A DNA stretch of 64,000 nucleotides from Amoebidium appalachense. Taxonomy: Eukaryota > Ichthyosporea. The notes under the pieces were generated by a model. That model worked only from the letters and a program-made list of their open reading frames with translations, had not been told where the DNA came from and searched no databases. The position numbers were made by a program, and so were the translations under genes. Location: the NCBI GenBank assembly GCA_963693365.1, contig CAVNZM010000012.1, forward strand, positions 186,001-250,000, given 5' to 3'. Of the stretch, positions 1-22,496 are shown piece after piece; position 1 is the first letter of the stretch, and each line of letters begins with the position of its first letter.

Positions 1-468
1 GCACCAATGAGAGTTATAACATTGCTCTAACACACACACAATTCCACAAAGACTAGAACATGCTTGTGCATAGACACACAAGGACGTACACACACAAATC
101 ATACACTCCTTAAAAACGAAAATGAAGCTGGGTTCGGAGCCCACAATGAAGTCTTTGAACCACATCGCTACTATTTGGTGCTGGCATTCACTCACACACA
201 TGCCCAGTCGATGCAAACACAGCCTCACATGTGGCACATGCACCTGCCATGTCCCTGCTTCTGTGTCTGCTGTCACCAGCCCCTCGCCCTCCCCCCCTCC
301 CCCTCCCCCCCCCCCCCCCCTCCCTTCCTCTCACACAACCACTAACATTCCCACCCCCCCCCCTCCCCCCGCCCCCCCTCACAACCACTAACATCCCCTC
401 CCCCCTCCCCCCCCCCCTCTCACACAACCACTACCCCCCCCCCCCGGGCACCCACCCACCACCTGCAG
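1..468. other. 5' flank or intron of the first gene
   Basis: No supportable exon is seen here. The stretch holds scattered CA-rich sequence and, from about 290 to 450, alternating C tracts with short CACAACCACTAAC spacers that look like an intron or upstream region leading into the acceptor at 467-468. If the gene to the right has earlier exons, they are either left of the window or not recognisable. Confidence 0.4.
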
Positions 469-860
469 TCCCCAGAGCCACCAGTAGATGCAGCATGTGA
501 CAGCGCCAACCAGGGGATGATGAGTCTGACGGCAGCTGAGAGGGCACTGGTGGAGGGGGTGGTGGCCGTGGAGGACCTGGAGACCGCATGCGAGGTAAAC
601 AGAGGGGGATGGGTGGGAAGGGGGTAGAGTTATGTGCGTGTTTGGCCTAAGAGTATAAAGTGGCTGCAAGGAAGGAGAAGAGGGAGGGAGAAGGGGTCCC
701 GGGGAGGGGGGGGGGGAGGGGGGGAAGGGGATGGGGGTTTTCGATTTAGTTGTTGGCTTGGTGAGGTGGGGGAGCTTGGTATTGAGGGGGGAGGGGTCGA
801 AGGGAGTCGTTTTGGTGCCAGCAAACTAAATCTCTCTTCGTGTTTTGTATGTTGGTGGTG

Positions 861-916
<56 letters not shown>

Positions 917-1725
917 TAGGTTTGTTCTATCTGTGCCTACACCTAACCCTACCTTCCTTTTTAGGGTCTAGGTCGTACGCAGGTGCTGCAGCTAGTGCAG
1001 AGTGTGGAGGCAGCCAGTGCGATAGACAGGGCACAGGACACGGAGCAGCAGCTCAATGCATTGTGGGGGCACTACCTGGCTGCGAGGATGGTCCATAGGA
1101 GACTGAGGGCTTACTGCCAGGGTCTTGCTGAGGTGCGTCTGGAGTGGTGGGGAAGATAGGGGAGGGTGCTGGAAGGCTGTGCTGTGTGCTAGCGGGGGTG
1201 TTATGGGTGGTATTTGATGGGTATGAAGGTGGCGCACACGGTGATGGTGGTGACTTGAACGGTGCTTGGGGGATGACTTGAATGTTGCCTGGAGGGGTGA
1301 CTTGGAAGGCGCTCGGGGGGTGATTTGAGGTAGCACTATACACGAAATGTGGTGTTGGTTAAAGGTGTGCATTGATGCAAGTGACTAAAGGTGTGTGTGC
1401 AGGCACTGCTTGCTGAGGCATCGGAGGAGGATGTGTGTGACCACTATGCAAAGATCAGAGACCTGGCTAGGAGGGGGAGAAGGCCACGTTCAATGGTGGG
1501 TATTGTGGGTGGGTGTGATTGTGACGGGGGGGTTTGAGGGTGTGATGAGTGTGTATTTGTGGGGGGGGGGGGGGCGTTTGTGTGTATGTGGGGGGGGGGA
1601 GGTGGGGGGGATGAGAGTGTGTGGATGGGGGTAGGCGTGGGGTTGTGGGGGGGTGGGGGGGGGGATGTGGGGATATAGGAGAGCTTTTTTTTTTTGTGTG
1701 TGTGTGGGTGGGTGGGTGGGTGGGT

Positions 1726-1758
<33 letters not shown>

Positions 1759-3444
1759 GGAGGGATTGGGTCGATTGGTTCGGTAGGTGCTGGTGTTACG
1801 CTGAATGCTCTAAGTGGTGTCCTGCTCTTGGTGGGGCATGCGGTGGTGAAACCCGGGTATGTGGGATGGTGGTGATGGGAGTCGTGTGGTTGTGTGGTTC
1901 TGATGGGAGTGGTGTGGTTGTGGGGTGCTGATGGGGGCATGGTGGTTGTGTTGTACAGATTCGTGTGGAGACCATGTGGACCAGCCAGTTCAGACACAGT
2001 ATAAAGAAGGCCGTGCAGTCCATGAAAACCGAGGAGGTAGGCACATATGCATACAGGCACAGAGGCACATGCACACAGGCACATGCACACAGGCACATGC
2101 ACACAGACACATGCACAGAGGCACATGCACACAGGCACACAGGCACACAGGCACAGAGGCACATGCACACATGCATATGTTCACATGTCACATGCACACA
2201 GGCACATGCTCACATGTCACATGTGCCCGTGTGGCTGCACAGAGGTCGATTGGCAGGAAACAAATACATGTTTACACCTTTCTGCACTGTGAATCTCTCT
2301 GTGAATTCTCACCGTATTGCGGCACAAAGACACCAAGTGGCTCCCGTGGCAATAAGGTGAGCATGGGTCACTGATATTTCCATATATAGGAGGTGCTGCA
2401 CTTTGTGCACCAGATGGCTAAGATGGGCACCCTGCACGAGGCCCGCCAGAGAGAGTGTGTGCTGCAGAACCTGGCATGTACGTGTGTGTAGGAGGGAGGG
2501 GGGGGGGGGGGGGGGGGGAGGGGTTATGGATGTGGGAGTGGGTGTGGGCATGGGTGTGTGGGTGGGGGAGAGTTTAGGTGGGTGTGGGTGTGTGGGTGCA
2601 CATGCAGCAATTCTCACATGTATGTCTGTGCGCAACTGCACGATTGTGTGTGTGATGGTTTTCAGAGCCTGTGTGAGTGAGATGTGGGCTTGTATTAAGT
2701 TGAATGTGTTTGTGTTATTGCATATGTTCGTTTGTGGATGTTTGTGTAAATACATGTGGATATCTGTGCATGTGTGGGTGCTTGTGTGAATACATGGGTG
2801 GGTGGTTGTGTGCTTGCATTTTTGTGTTCGTGTTTTGGTGTTCGTGTGTATGCATGCATGTTTGTGTACATGCAGGCAAGAATGGCACAAATGGTTGCAT
2901 GTGTGGGTGTTTGGGTGTGTGTACGTGCTTGTGGGCATCATGTGTGTCTGTGTGCATGCACGTGTGTCCTTGTGCATGTGTGTATGTTTCAAAGGTTGTG
3001 ACACTGTGTGCACAGGCGAGTACGGTGCACTGAGGGACAGCAATGCACTGCTGGGGGAGCACGTGAGACACATGGAGGATGAGCTCATGAGCACGGGCAG
3101 GGGGGAGATGCTGGCTAGGGTACGTGCACACACACACACGTACACAGGCATGGCACGTGCACACAGGCAGTCACAGCACGTGCACATACATGCAGGCATG
3201 GCACGTACACACACGTACGTACAGTCATGGCACGTAAACACACACACGCAGGCATGGCACGTACACGTATATGCAGGCATGGCACGTACACACACATGCA
3301 GGCATGACGCGTACACACACACATGCAGGCATGGCGTGTACACACACACACATGCATGCACGCCCAGGCACTGACATATGTGCGTCGCACACACCGACAC
3401 ACGCGTACACATACAGAAAGAGAGAGTGAAAGGGACAGGGGGAT

Positions 3445-3475
<31 letters not shown>

Positions 3476-3634
3476 GGGGGGGGGGGGGGGAGACAGAAGA
3501 GAGGGAATAGAGAGCAGGGAAGGGGCCGGGGGGGGGGGGGGGGGGGGGGGGGGGAGGAGAGAGATAGAGAGAGAGGAGACTCCATGCATGTCATCTTGTG
3601 CTCCACATTTCACACTAAAAAATAGCCGAATCTA

Positions 3635-3674
<40 letters not shown>

Positions 3675-3799
3675 CCGCCCGGCCGCTTGCCTGTCTGACA
3701 CAATCGTTGTTGCCGTGCTGTGAAAAAGAAACATCGACTAAACAGCCCTTACTCCACTTGTACCCAAGTGCTTGAAGACAGCTTGATCGCACGCACGCG

Positions 3800-3877
<78 letters not shown>

Positions 3878-3999
3878 TACGCATGGCTGCCGAGAGTGCC
3901 GCGGAGCAGCAGCAGCACCCCGGTGTGGGTGTGTTCAGTCTGCCGTCCCTCCTGTCTCTGCACCTGGCTGACACGGTGACCGAGGGGGAGCAGCTATAG
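469..3999 (+). CDS. Unrecognised helix-rich protein, 7 exons, 5' end uncertain
   Basis: Exons: 469-594, 965-1132, 1403-1495, 1959-2036, 2390-2477, 3016-3119, 3877-3999 (stop TAG 3997-3999). All junctions are GT-AG and the reading phase is preserved through all seven, giving 259 codons from 469. The first exon may continue an upstream one; otherwise Met codons at 517 or 520 could start a 243-241 aa protein. The product is rich in Ala, Glu, Gln, Arg and Leu with hydrophobic spacing that suggests long amphipathic helices, for example LQLVQSVEAASAIDRAQDTE in exon 2 and QMAKMGTLHEARQRECVLQN in exon 5. No signal peptide, membrane segment or catalytic motif was seen. I do not recognise the family; a structural coiled-coil protein is the best guess. 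The last exon's acceptor is the end of a (CA)n array. A poly(A) signal follows at 4415. Confidence 0.6.
862..3875. repeat. Intronic microsatellites and homopolymers of the first gene
   Basis: Main tracts are (GT)n 862-915; T then (GT)n then (GGGT)n then a G tract at about 1686-1757; a degenerate array of GGCACATGCACACA units at 2041-2219; G tract about 2493-2518; a degenerate array of roughly 24-28 bp units containing GGCACGTACACACA at 3120-3370; G tracts near 3443-3489 and 3529-3554; C tract 3637-3673; (CA)n 3808-3875 ending exactly at a splice acceptor. Confidence 0.8.
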
Positions 4000-4414
4000 G
4001 TCCTTCACTTTGTATGCCCCGTGTTTTCACTGCTTTGTGTATTGACCTTTATGTGCATGTGGCGACTGGTATTGCCCCGGGTAGTGGCTGGCTCTTTTGT
4101 TTAGGAAATATCAACATCTGCCTGTATGTCTGGTTCCACTGTGTATGTGTTTGTCCTCAATTGTTGATAGTTCTTGCCCTCATCTCTTGATAGTGTAACT
4201 CTGTGCAGTAGGTGCTGTGCATGTTAATTGATAGTGGAACGAATGTGAATAAGTGCTGATGCACAAATACCTGTATGACCTGTATATAGCTATGACTGCC
4301 CAGTGCCTGTGCTTTCAGCATCGGCTAAATCTGAGTCAGTGAAGATCATGAAAATAATGTTGATGTGACGCTTTTTGTGTACATGGCATTGTCGGATTCT
4401 TGTTTTGGTTTGGC

Positions 4415-4420
4415 AATAAA
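4415..4420 (+). terminator. Poly(A) signal AATAAA of the first gene
   Basis: Canonical AATAAA lies 416 nt after the stop codon at 3999, within ordinary non-repetitive sequence that fits a 3' UTR. It is the first such hexamer on this strand after the stop. Confidence 0.55.
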
Positions 4421-4700
4421 ACCTGTGAAACGTAAGCCTGAGCTGGGCAACAACTTCCTGAACATCACTGTGTGAACGAGTTGGTGCATAGGCTTATACA
4501 CTGAGGTTTGCACGATCAGTCCATCAGCCTACGGTATCACTTCAACTGTTCCGAGTTAAGATTAGGTACATCTTTGGCTAACGAACACCTCGAGATAGCG
4601 TTGGCATTTACAAAACATCCTGTCACCCCCCTTCGCCCAAGATGTACACACATACACACACAGTAAAAAATGCAAAGAGACCCGGTTCCCCACTCCCCCC

Positions 4701-4740
<40 letters not shown>

Positions 4741-6077
4741 TGCCTTTTCCGATCCCCCGTTGCGAACACATTTCTCAGTCTCTAGGGCAAAATTACGGCC
4801 CGATCCCCAGCCATCCATCCGCCACCCTCCGCAAACCTGCCCCGCCCCTCATGCACGCAATCATGAACATCTATACCGCCACAAGCACGGCACACCGTGC
4901 CCACTTCAACGTGAGCCAGCTTGTTCTCTGTAAGTGAGTCACCGTGGCCATCAATATTTGCGAAGTCAACTTGGCCTGCAGCCCTGAGACATGTGCAAGA
5001 GGAATCACAGGCATTGCATAGTCATTGTCTTTCTTCCACGCTTTATATTCAAATGATTGCGCAGGATATAGCCAAAGTGCAAAGAGTTGTAGAAGGGGAG
5101 AGTGCTATCAAATGTTTGGAAGTTTCAGTAAATCTCACTGTAATCACTTATTGAAGCGACTCGCTCGCACCACAATGAAAAGAGCATCGAATTTTGTCCA
5201 GATGGCGTTCGTGCAAACTCGTTCAGCATTGCAAAGCGGAGTCGCATACCCAACTCCCCAACTCTCCCAGCAAAATACTATTTACTGATACTTTTTATTA
5301 AACATTAAAAAAAAAAGTGAGGGAACATGGATCCTGCAGCCTGAGTAAGCGCCTTACAAGCGGCCCAGTGCCAAATGTGAGGGTATGTAGACTGAGGTAC
5401 AAGCCCATTATATCGTACACAGGCATTCTCATTTGGATATAAGTCATCTTTGGAATGCCGTATAACGGATTGGTATGCGGTACGGCCAATCACAGCCCAC
5501 ATTTGGAAAGTGAGGCACCAACCCCAGCACTTTGCAACTCCCGGCCTGGTTTTGTTCGGCCGTGACACCCGGCCGCAACACAGCTTTGGCTTTTCCTACT
5601 TTGTGGTGCATGTTGACAGACTCGATGTTCCTGTTAGGAAACGTAGAAACTAAAGGCATTTAGTAGCTCAGGCCACGAAGTTACAGACCATTTATAAGGC
5701 AGCGGCGAGTTGGTTGGACAGCGCCAAGTTAGATGGGCTAAGAGCAGGGCACAAACAGCAGAGCAGGGTGCAGGTGCATGGTTGGGCGTAGATCACAGTG
5801 CAAGCAGTGCACGTACTAAAAACACAGCACAGCATACAGGGACTGGAGGAGACGCAGAGGCACGCACACAGCTGTCACCACACGACTTGGCACTGTGTCC
5901 GCAGGCAGGGATTTAACTGTTACTCGCACACGCACATAGAGCACGTCAGTGCACCAAGGCTATGTTGTATGTGCGCACACATTGGGTTGTAGCCAAGCAC
6001 GCACAGATCCACGTTCACTCGGACTGCCTCCAGACAAATCGCAACGTTCGGGTACGCCACCCAACGCGGGAGGTGCA
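4421..6077. other. Intergenic spacer between first gene and channel gene
   Basis: No coding exon with homology was found. There is a C tract at about 4693-4740 and otherwise mixed-composition DNA. The channel promoter is presumably in the right part, but no TATA box was convincing. Confidence 0.5.
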
Positions 6078-15515
<9,438 letters not shown>

Positions 15516-15590
15516 AAGGGAATGGATGTACTCTTTGGAAAGTGGAAGGTTTCTACTAGATGCGACTAGAAAATGTGGAGTTTTTTGTTT

Positions 15591-15638
<48 letters not shown>

Positions 15639-16807
15639 GGGGGGGGGGGGGGGGGGTTAAGGACTTTGCCTGTGGCAACTCTTGCATAGTGTAAGCTTAA
15701 GTGAATAGAAGAGAGAATAGTAGCCAAAGCTTGCGACTGAAAAGGGCGGTTTGAGTGGTTCAAAGGAGCTGTGTCGCATATTTTTTCCTTCCCACACCAT
15801 GCCCAATTGCATTTCCCATATATCGTAATGGTGGTAGTAGGTTGTTGTTTGTGTGGAACGAGGGAAAGCAGACCCCCACATGCAGAAAACGGACCGACAA
15901 GGTTGCATGCATAGATTGTAGAACAGTCGTTTTAGTCAGTTATTTGCACCAAATTTTTTTTTAGCATAATAGGTCTAGAGCAGGACCAAGGAGCATCGTT
16001 TTACAAGTACAGCGAGATGGAAGCGCGCGCCTGAGTTAACTAATATTAACGTATAACCATATATAGCCTGGGTGCTATATGTGGTAAATAGCTACCCCTC
16101 CTTATGGTAGGAGTGGCCAGGTCGGGTACCTGGTTGTTGGTTGCGCTTTGCCGTTATGCATAGCGCTCGGAATACAAGGAGGCCTTTGCGGAAAAACATA
16201 TGAAAGCTTTAATATCTGATGTGTGTGCACTTCGGGCACTGGCGACGCATGCGCAGGTACGGGGGTCAAATGGCCCCACCATTATTACATATGACAACAG
16301 GGAGGCTAATCGGAGGTAGAGTTGAATTGACCTGGTTCTTGGGCTGTACGGAGTGTTCGGTATCTTCCTTGACCCCATGATTGCACACCGACACCAACGG
16401 CCCGGGCTCTCGAAGCTTCGAGGGCGGCCGGGCGGGTGAGGACCCGCGAAAGGGGAGGGGGAGGGGGGGGGGGGGGGGGGGGGGGGAGGGGGAGGGAGGA
16501 GTGGGGATACCTACTGCCTGTGGTGCACGTGGGCACACAAGTCCATACGCCGGAAGTCCCCTTGCACCTGATTGGACAAAACACGATTTGATGACGTCAA
16601 ATCAGGGGAGAACGATTCGATCCCCAAGCGACATAAAGAGCGGGGGGTTGGGGGGGCGGCAGCCCCCCATTTAGGGCCCAGACACACATAGGGTTATGGT
16701 TATTGGGTTTATGTTTTTATTTTGGTAAATTATTATGAAAGATTGTATTTTTTAGCCGGTTATGGTCCGATCTCCCTATCCCTAGGAGCTTCCTTCGCAT
16801 TCTTTTC

Positions 16808-16848
<41 letters not shown>

Positions 16849-16929
16849 TGGTGGTGGTGGTGGGTTTGTGTGTGTTGGGGAATATCCTACTGCCTGTGGT
16901 GGGGTTTCTTTTCGTTTTTTTTTCCCCCT

Positions 16930-16962
<33 letters not shown>

Positions 16963-17080
16963 GTGGTGGTGGTGGTGGTGTGTTTGTGTGTGTGTTGGGG
17001 AATATCCTACTGCCTGTGGTGGGGTTTCATTTTCTTTCTTTCTTTCTTTCTTTTTTTTTGTTTTGTTGGTGGTGGTGGTG

Positions 17081-17118
<38 letters not shown>

Positions 17119-17132
17119 TTGTGTGTGTGCAC

Positions 17133-17163
<31 letters not shown>

Positions 17164-17210
17164 GGGGGGAGGAAGGGGTTGGAATATTAATAAATACCTT
17201 ACTAATTATG

Positions 17211-17241
<31 letters not shown>

Positions 17242-17369
17242 CCCTCTTTCCTTTCTTTTTCTTTTTTTTGGGGGGGGGGGGGGGGGGGTTTGGAACATAA
17301 ATTCAAGTATTCTACTAATTATGTTTTTTTGCCACGGTTTGCAATTGCTTGTATGTTTTTTGTGGGGGT

Positions 17370-17403
<34 letters not shown>

Positions 17404-17709
17404 GGGGGGGGGGGGAGAAGGGGGGAGGGGGGGAGGGGGGAGGGGGGCATGCAACGGTGTTGACGTTGTGTGCGCATGTATGTGTGCGACTACCGTCTGG
17501 ATATGTATGAGGTGGAAGTAGCATGTGGCATTTGCACACGTGCGTGTGTGTGTGTGTGCGCGCCGTGCACTGCACTGTGCTTTCTAACGGACATAGCAGT
17601 AGGGCGGCGGCTACAGTGCACATGCTCACACCGCCACAAGTTGCACGACTATCACTGAACATCCTCAAGATCATATCCCCCCCTCCCCTACCCCACTGGT
17701 TCCCCCCAA

Positions 17710-17747
<38 letters not shown>

Positions 17748-18166
17748 AGTGTAATCCCACGTGCACGGCTCACACGTGTGCACATGTGTATGTACACACG
17801 CGAACGCCGTACACTCTGGCACACACACACACAGTCACGTGACACAATTGCAAGGCCCTTGAAATTTCAACCGGAAGTCACTGCCAGAAAGGAACCCCCC
17901 CCCCCCCCCCCTGCCACCCCAAAACATTGCCAGCGACCCTCATCGATCAAGCCACGGTAGACAGCTCAAATTTTCGTGAGAGAGTTTTGATCGATGGTAG
18001 GACCACATCGGGGCTCTGTGCTAGCCTGGGCAATGGCCATAGGCACGTTTTAATAACCAGCCGTTCCCCACAGTTACAGTATAAAATCGGGATGTGTGCA
18101 CGTGGGGTGCACGCTGCATATGTGCATGTCTCTAGTACATATCCCTCCTGTCCTCGAGTTCCCGGC

Positions 18167-18208
<42 letters not shown>

Positions 18209-18578
18209 AGCATCCTCCTCCTCCTCCCCAAACCCCGACATGGCCACCACCCGTCCAGCATAAGTTTAATCTCGGTTTTCCTGGAGCACATTCATACAGA
18301 CTATACATAGTACGGCCTAAAAATACGTGGCATCCTAACACTGTAGCTTAGAATGGAGATCTGCCGTCTTTAATTTTGTTTTTATCTTCTCGCCTCCCAT
18401 TTTCGTGTATAATGACTTGCTTTATGCACATGCCACCCATACAACACGCACAACAACTGTGTCGGCGCCGGCTTGCAAACCGGCCAACCCAACATCCTCT
18501 TCCTTCAAGGACTCTCTGCCTTCTTGACCACCACATTCGCACCAAGCTGATCTACGGCAGGCCGAGCAAATATCATAC
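15516..18578. other. Convergent intergenic spacer rich in T/G tracts
   Basis: This lies between the 3' ends of the channel gene (+) and the BTB gene (-). No homologous exon was found. It contains a T-then-G tract at 15589-15656, a G tract near 16459-16486, and a degenerate tandem array at about 16808-17335 described separately. C tracts occur at 17897-17912 and 18170-18208, with (CA)n near 17712-17742. No clear AATAAA was found for either flanking gene. Confidence 0.55.
16808..17335 (+). repeat. Degenerate tandem array of T-tract/GGT units, period about 120 bp
   Basis: A 35-bp core beginning GTTGGGGAATATCCTACTGC is repeated at 16874-16908 and 16994-17028, each preceded by a T tract and (GGT)n. 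Two later units share TACTAATTATGTTTT (about 17198-17215 and 17311-17328) after a T-then-G tract. A shortened form of the core also appears near 16502-16522. Confidence 0.75.
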
Positions 18579-20365
18579 CTAAACAGGCTTGCTGGCCTTA
18601 GCATCGACCTGGCCGAACATGAATACCAGGGTTTTTTTAATCATAAAGCCAAGCTCAATATCACTGCCACAGTCGGGCCGTGCCACCGGCCGCATGGTGA
18701 TGCCGTAGCAGACCTTGACCTCGTCCGAGGAGTCGAGGTCCAGGGCGTCAATGAGGTTGTCCCAGTGCAGGCACGAGCCCATGACCCCTCCCACCCGCCC
18801 CTCATCGTCAGTGTTGGTAGTGGGCAAACGCAGCCACCTGGCCTCAGGCTGCAGCTGGGGTAGGTTGTTGGCCTTGCTGGGCCACTCAACTTCGGCCCCA
18901 AGCAAACAGTCGACGAATGCTATGTCCTCGTCCTCCAAGTCCTCCCACTCCAGGCCAACCACAGCAAAGGTAGCCGGCCCATCTGCGTGTACCACCACTA
19001 GTTTCATGGTTGCTACGACCTGGTCAGCATCAGCAGGTTCAGTGAGATCGATAGTGCCACCATATCGGTAAGCACCTGCTGCATATCCTGGGTTCTTGAG
19101 CTGAGCCTCCTTGTGCAGCACCACCGTGTGGCCCAGCCGGGGCACCAGCCAGTCCTTTGGCCAGGTTCTTGTTCGTTCAGCCGCATAGTCACGCCCCAGG
19201 GCCACGGCCTTGTAGGCCTGCAGCAGCACGTCAGCAGGCACGTGCCCAGCCTCCTCAACCCCCGCCAGCTCCTCACTGCTCATCAGAGGGTAGCGCACGT
19301 GCCAGGCCAGCCAGCCCAGCGGCCTGCCCGTGGCTGTGGCCCAGCGCACGGCCAGGTCCAGCAGCTCGGCCTCTCTGCACGTGTGGTAGCGCCACTGCAG
19401 CACCGCCTCAACCACCCCTACACCCACCTGGCCCACACGCTCCCCCGACAAAAACTCAACTGCGTTCCGCATGAACGTGTGCTTGCAGTAGGTGGCTACC
19501 TCATCGCTCACACAGGCCAGTGGTACCGTTGTAGATGGTGGGGGGGGTTTTGAGTCTCGCCAGTTTCCCCCCGTGCACGTTTGCGCGGTTGTGGGGACGA
19601 GGAGGGGCTGGGGGGAGGGTCGGGGGCCAGGGCAGCCATGGCGGCGAGAAAAAAAATCGGGGTGGGTACTTGGGGTGGGTGAGAGGGTATGGAAGTGCCT
19701 CACTAGGTCGGCCTGAAGGCGGGCCATGCCAAACTGCGCCGCGGGGAGGGGGGGTAGTGTCAGTGTGGTATGTGCTAGAGTTGCCCACAGAGTGTTCTTG
19801 CTTACGGCCACACCCATACAAGCGCACAAGGACAGCATTGTGGACTGTTCCTATCCAAACCGTGCCTGCCTGCTTCGGGCACCCACCCTGTCAGCAGCAT
19901 TGATAACCCTGACAGTGTCCTCTGGGCCGAGGGTGACCTTGAGGCCGTAGGCACAGCGCAGCAACAGGGCCATGGTGTTTGGTGCCAGCACACCCAGACG
20001 CACAACCTGCTCGCCAGACTCCACAAAGCCCTCCTGCGCCAGAAGCCTATCCCAGTAGTCGCTGGTCGTCGCCTGCAGGTACGGGGGATGAGTGAGTGAG
20101 CGCATTAAGACGTATGCATGCATACGTATGCAGGCGCAAGTGTGTGGGCCCAAGGGAAAACTCATGACAGAAGTTTTAGGGCACAAGACACACTGACCTA
20201 TATTAGTTGCCTAGTACTAGTAGCCTGTGCTTCTGAGTTTACATCGGGGTAGACGAGAAGCAAGTGGGAAGCATGCAGGGACACTCTAAACGCGACGAGA
20301 AACCAGTGGAAACCAGGGTGTACGATTGTCCCGTGCCTCCCCCTCCCCCCTCCCCCCCCTTCCCC

Positions 20366-20397
<32 letters not shown>

Positions 20398-20572
20398 CGC
20401 ACACACACACACAGGTCCTTCCAGGAGTATCCCCCCCCCCCCCCCCCCCTCCCTTACCCACCGAGTCCCCCTCCCCACTTCCTCTCGAAGAAATTGTGTT
20501 AACCAAAGTTGCTCAACAACAGGCCTCTTCAGTTAAGTCGTACTATCCTAGACAACCCGTTACCAACCCTGT

Positions 20573-20603
<31 letters not shown>

Positions 20604-20806
20604 CCCCCCCTCCCCCCCACACCGCCCGCCCTCCCTTTCCCTTCTTTAGTGGCCACACTCACCAGAAACACCCTGGGGACGTTAAACTTTTCTGTCTGTG
20701 TGCCCTCGGCAGCCTGCAGCACCAGGTCACACAGCCGCTGCTCCTCATACAGCCGGCCGAGCCGCTCCAACTGCTCTCCGCCGCCGGAGAGCTGGAAAGT
20801 AGCCAT
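18579..20806 (-). CDS. BTB-BACK domain protein
   Basis: Exons on the minus strand: 20806-20663, 20072-19887, 19733-19704, 19499-18579 (stop TAG). This gives about 426 aa. Residues 1-110 form a BTB/POZ domain: LCDLVLQ near residue 25, then a second exon with helices and the NAADRFGMARL motif spanning the exon 2/3 junction. A BACK-like helical region follows (about residues 120-210), and the C-terminal 200 residues are an unassigned beta-rich domain ending in FMIKKTLVFMFGQVD. BTB-BACK proteins usually dimerise and often serve as Cullin-3 substrate adaptors; no Kelch repeats are seen. The 204-bp stretch 19703-19500 is open in frame. It can be read as an intron (GTGAGG to GAG, used here, giving a tighter fit to the family) or as a 68-residue insert, which would make the protein 494 aa. 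Confidence 0.7.
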
Positions 20807-21992
20807 GTTCTGGGCACGTCCTTATTTTGGCGCTGAGAAAAGGGCTGCTTCGAGATGCACACGTGCCAAAATACTGTTTCTGCGCAAGCAGACTAAGGTG
20901 CCCCTATGCCCGGAGTAGGAGGGGTGCCCATTGCACACTCTTTATGTGGTCGGAAAGCCAATTTGCACCGTCAACTTGTTGAACCCAGGGCTAAATAAGT
21001 TATTTTTGACGTGTGCGGGTAGAGTGTGCACGAAACCTAGCGTTATAGTGGGCTTGCCGTGGTACATTTTTTCTTTTCTAGCGTCCAGCGCAGCGGAACG
21101 GTGACAGCTGTGTCGACTTGTGTTCTGAGCTCTCTAGCCAGGTTGAGTTCCCGCCATTTTCTCCCAATTAGGCAATCGTTATCATCAAAACAAGATCTCC
21201 TAGATCAAATTATGATCTAGGAGGCCCGAATCCGAACGTGGTACAGGCACTGTCGGACTCGGGCCAGGCTGTAAAAAACCTGTAATACTATCACTTTGCT
21301 CATGAAAATACCCATATGGTGTATATGTGCATGCACGCACATGTACATCGTCCTCTTAAGCATACACCTATAGCTGATAGTATTAGAGATTATGCGTGTC
21401 ATGAGATAAGCTGGTCATTTCATGGCACACACACACGCATATGCAATTGTACATGTATGAACGTGAATTCGCCATCACACACATACACACCTATCAAATG
21501 CATGGCTGAGTACAAAAGAGTGTCAATACAAACATCACTCTCACACCGAGACCTCAGTTGCAGCAACGAAACCTTACACATATCCGATAATACAAGCCAC
21601 GCTGTGTCTGTGGGGACTCAACAAACTCGAGCCGTCCCCACTGCTCAATTATTTTATTTTTTTTGGAGCTCAATACGGCCGTGTGATGATACTAAAGCCA
21701 CACGTTACCCCTGTGCAGACATGTGTACAGTACACCACACCCAAACAGCTTGTTCTCATATGTACACTACTACTATAGGCATGCAATCGACGGAGCAACA
21801 TGCCACCGATTCTTGATTATGAACATAACATCATGTTCTGTTAAACACGCTCTAATACACACATATGCATCATCTTGTATTTACTCTTTCGTTCACTTCG
21901 GCCCCACTTCCTATCCCGCCTGTCTTGCAGTCCAAATCAACTTGCGCATGCAAAATCCTAACACATTATTACATCCATACTCACACACCATC
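20807..21992. other. Intergenic spacer between BTB gene 5' end and OPA3 3' end
   Basis: No exon recognised. The part next to 20806 should hold the BTB promoter. There is a near-palindrome, GATCTCCTAGATC...GATCTAGGAG, at about 21192-21222. A TTTATT at 21653-21658 is AATAAA on the minus strand and could serve OPA3, but it is 335 nt past the stop. Confidence 0.4.
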
Positions 21993-22433
21993 CTACCTAA
22001 CCAACAACTCACTTCTCACCAGAGCAGGCTCTTCCTCTGTGCCCGTGGGTTTTTCCGTTGCTGTGTTGCTGCTTGTGTTTTTAGTTTCTGATGGTTGTGT
22101 GGGTGGCGCAGTTGTGGCAGTTGTGGTGGTTGGTGGCTGAGCAGGTGCAGGGCCTGTTGGTTGCGGGGTTTGTGCAGTAGTTGCATTTTCAGTTGGTGGT
22201 TGGCTGGCTGCTTGGCCCTCCGATGAACTTTCAGCAGCGGTAGTTGAACCCCCCGAGCTGAAGGGAGAGGTGACAGCACCCCACAGGGAGGAGACTATGC
22301 CGCTGGGTTTAGGGAGAGAGAGGCGGGGTAGGGAGATGGAACTCTCTTCGGGACGGTCTCCCTCCCCCTTCTCGTGCATTCTACGCAGTTCCCACTCGAG
22401 CACATCCACACGGTACTGCAGCTCCTCCACACG

Positions 22434-22496
<63 letters not shown>

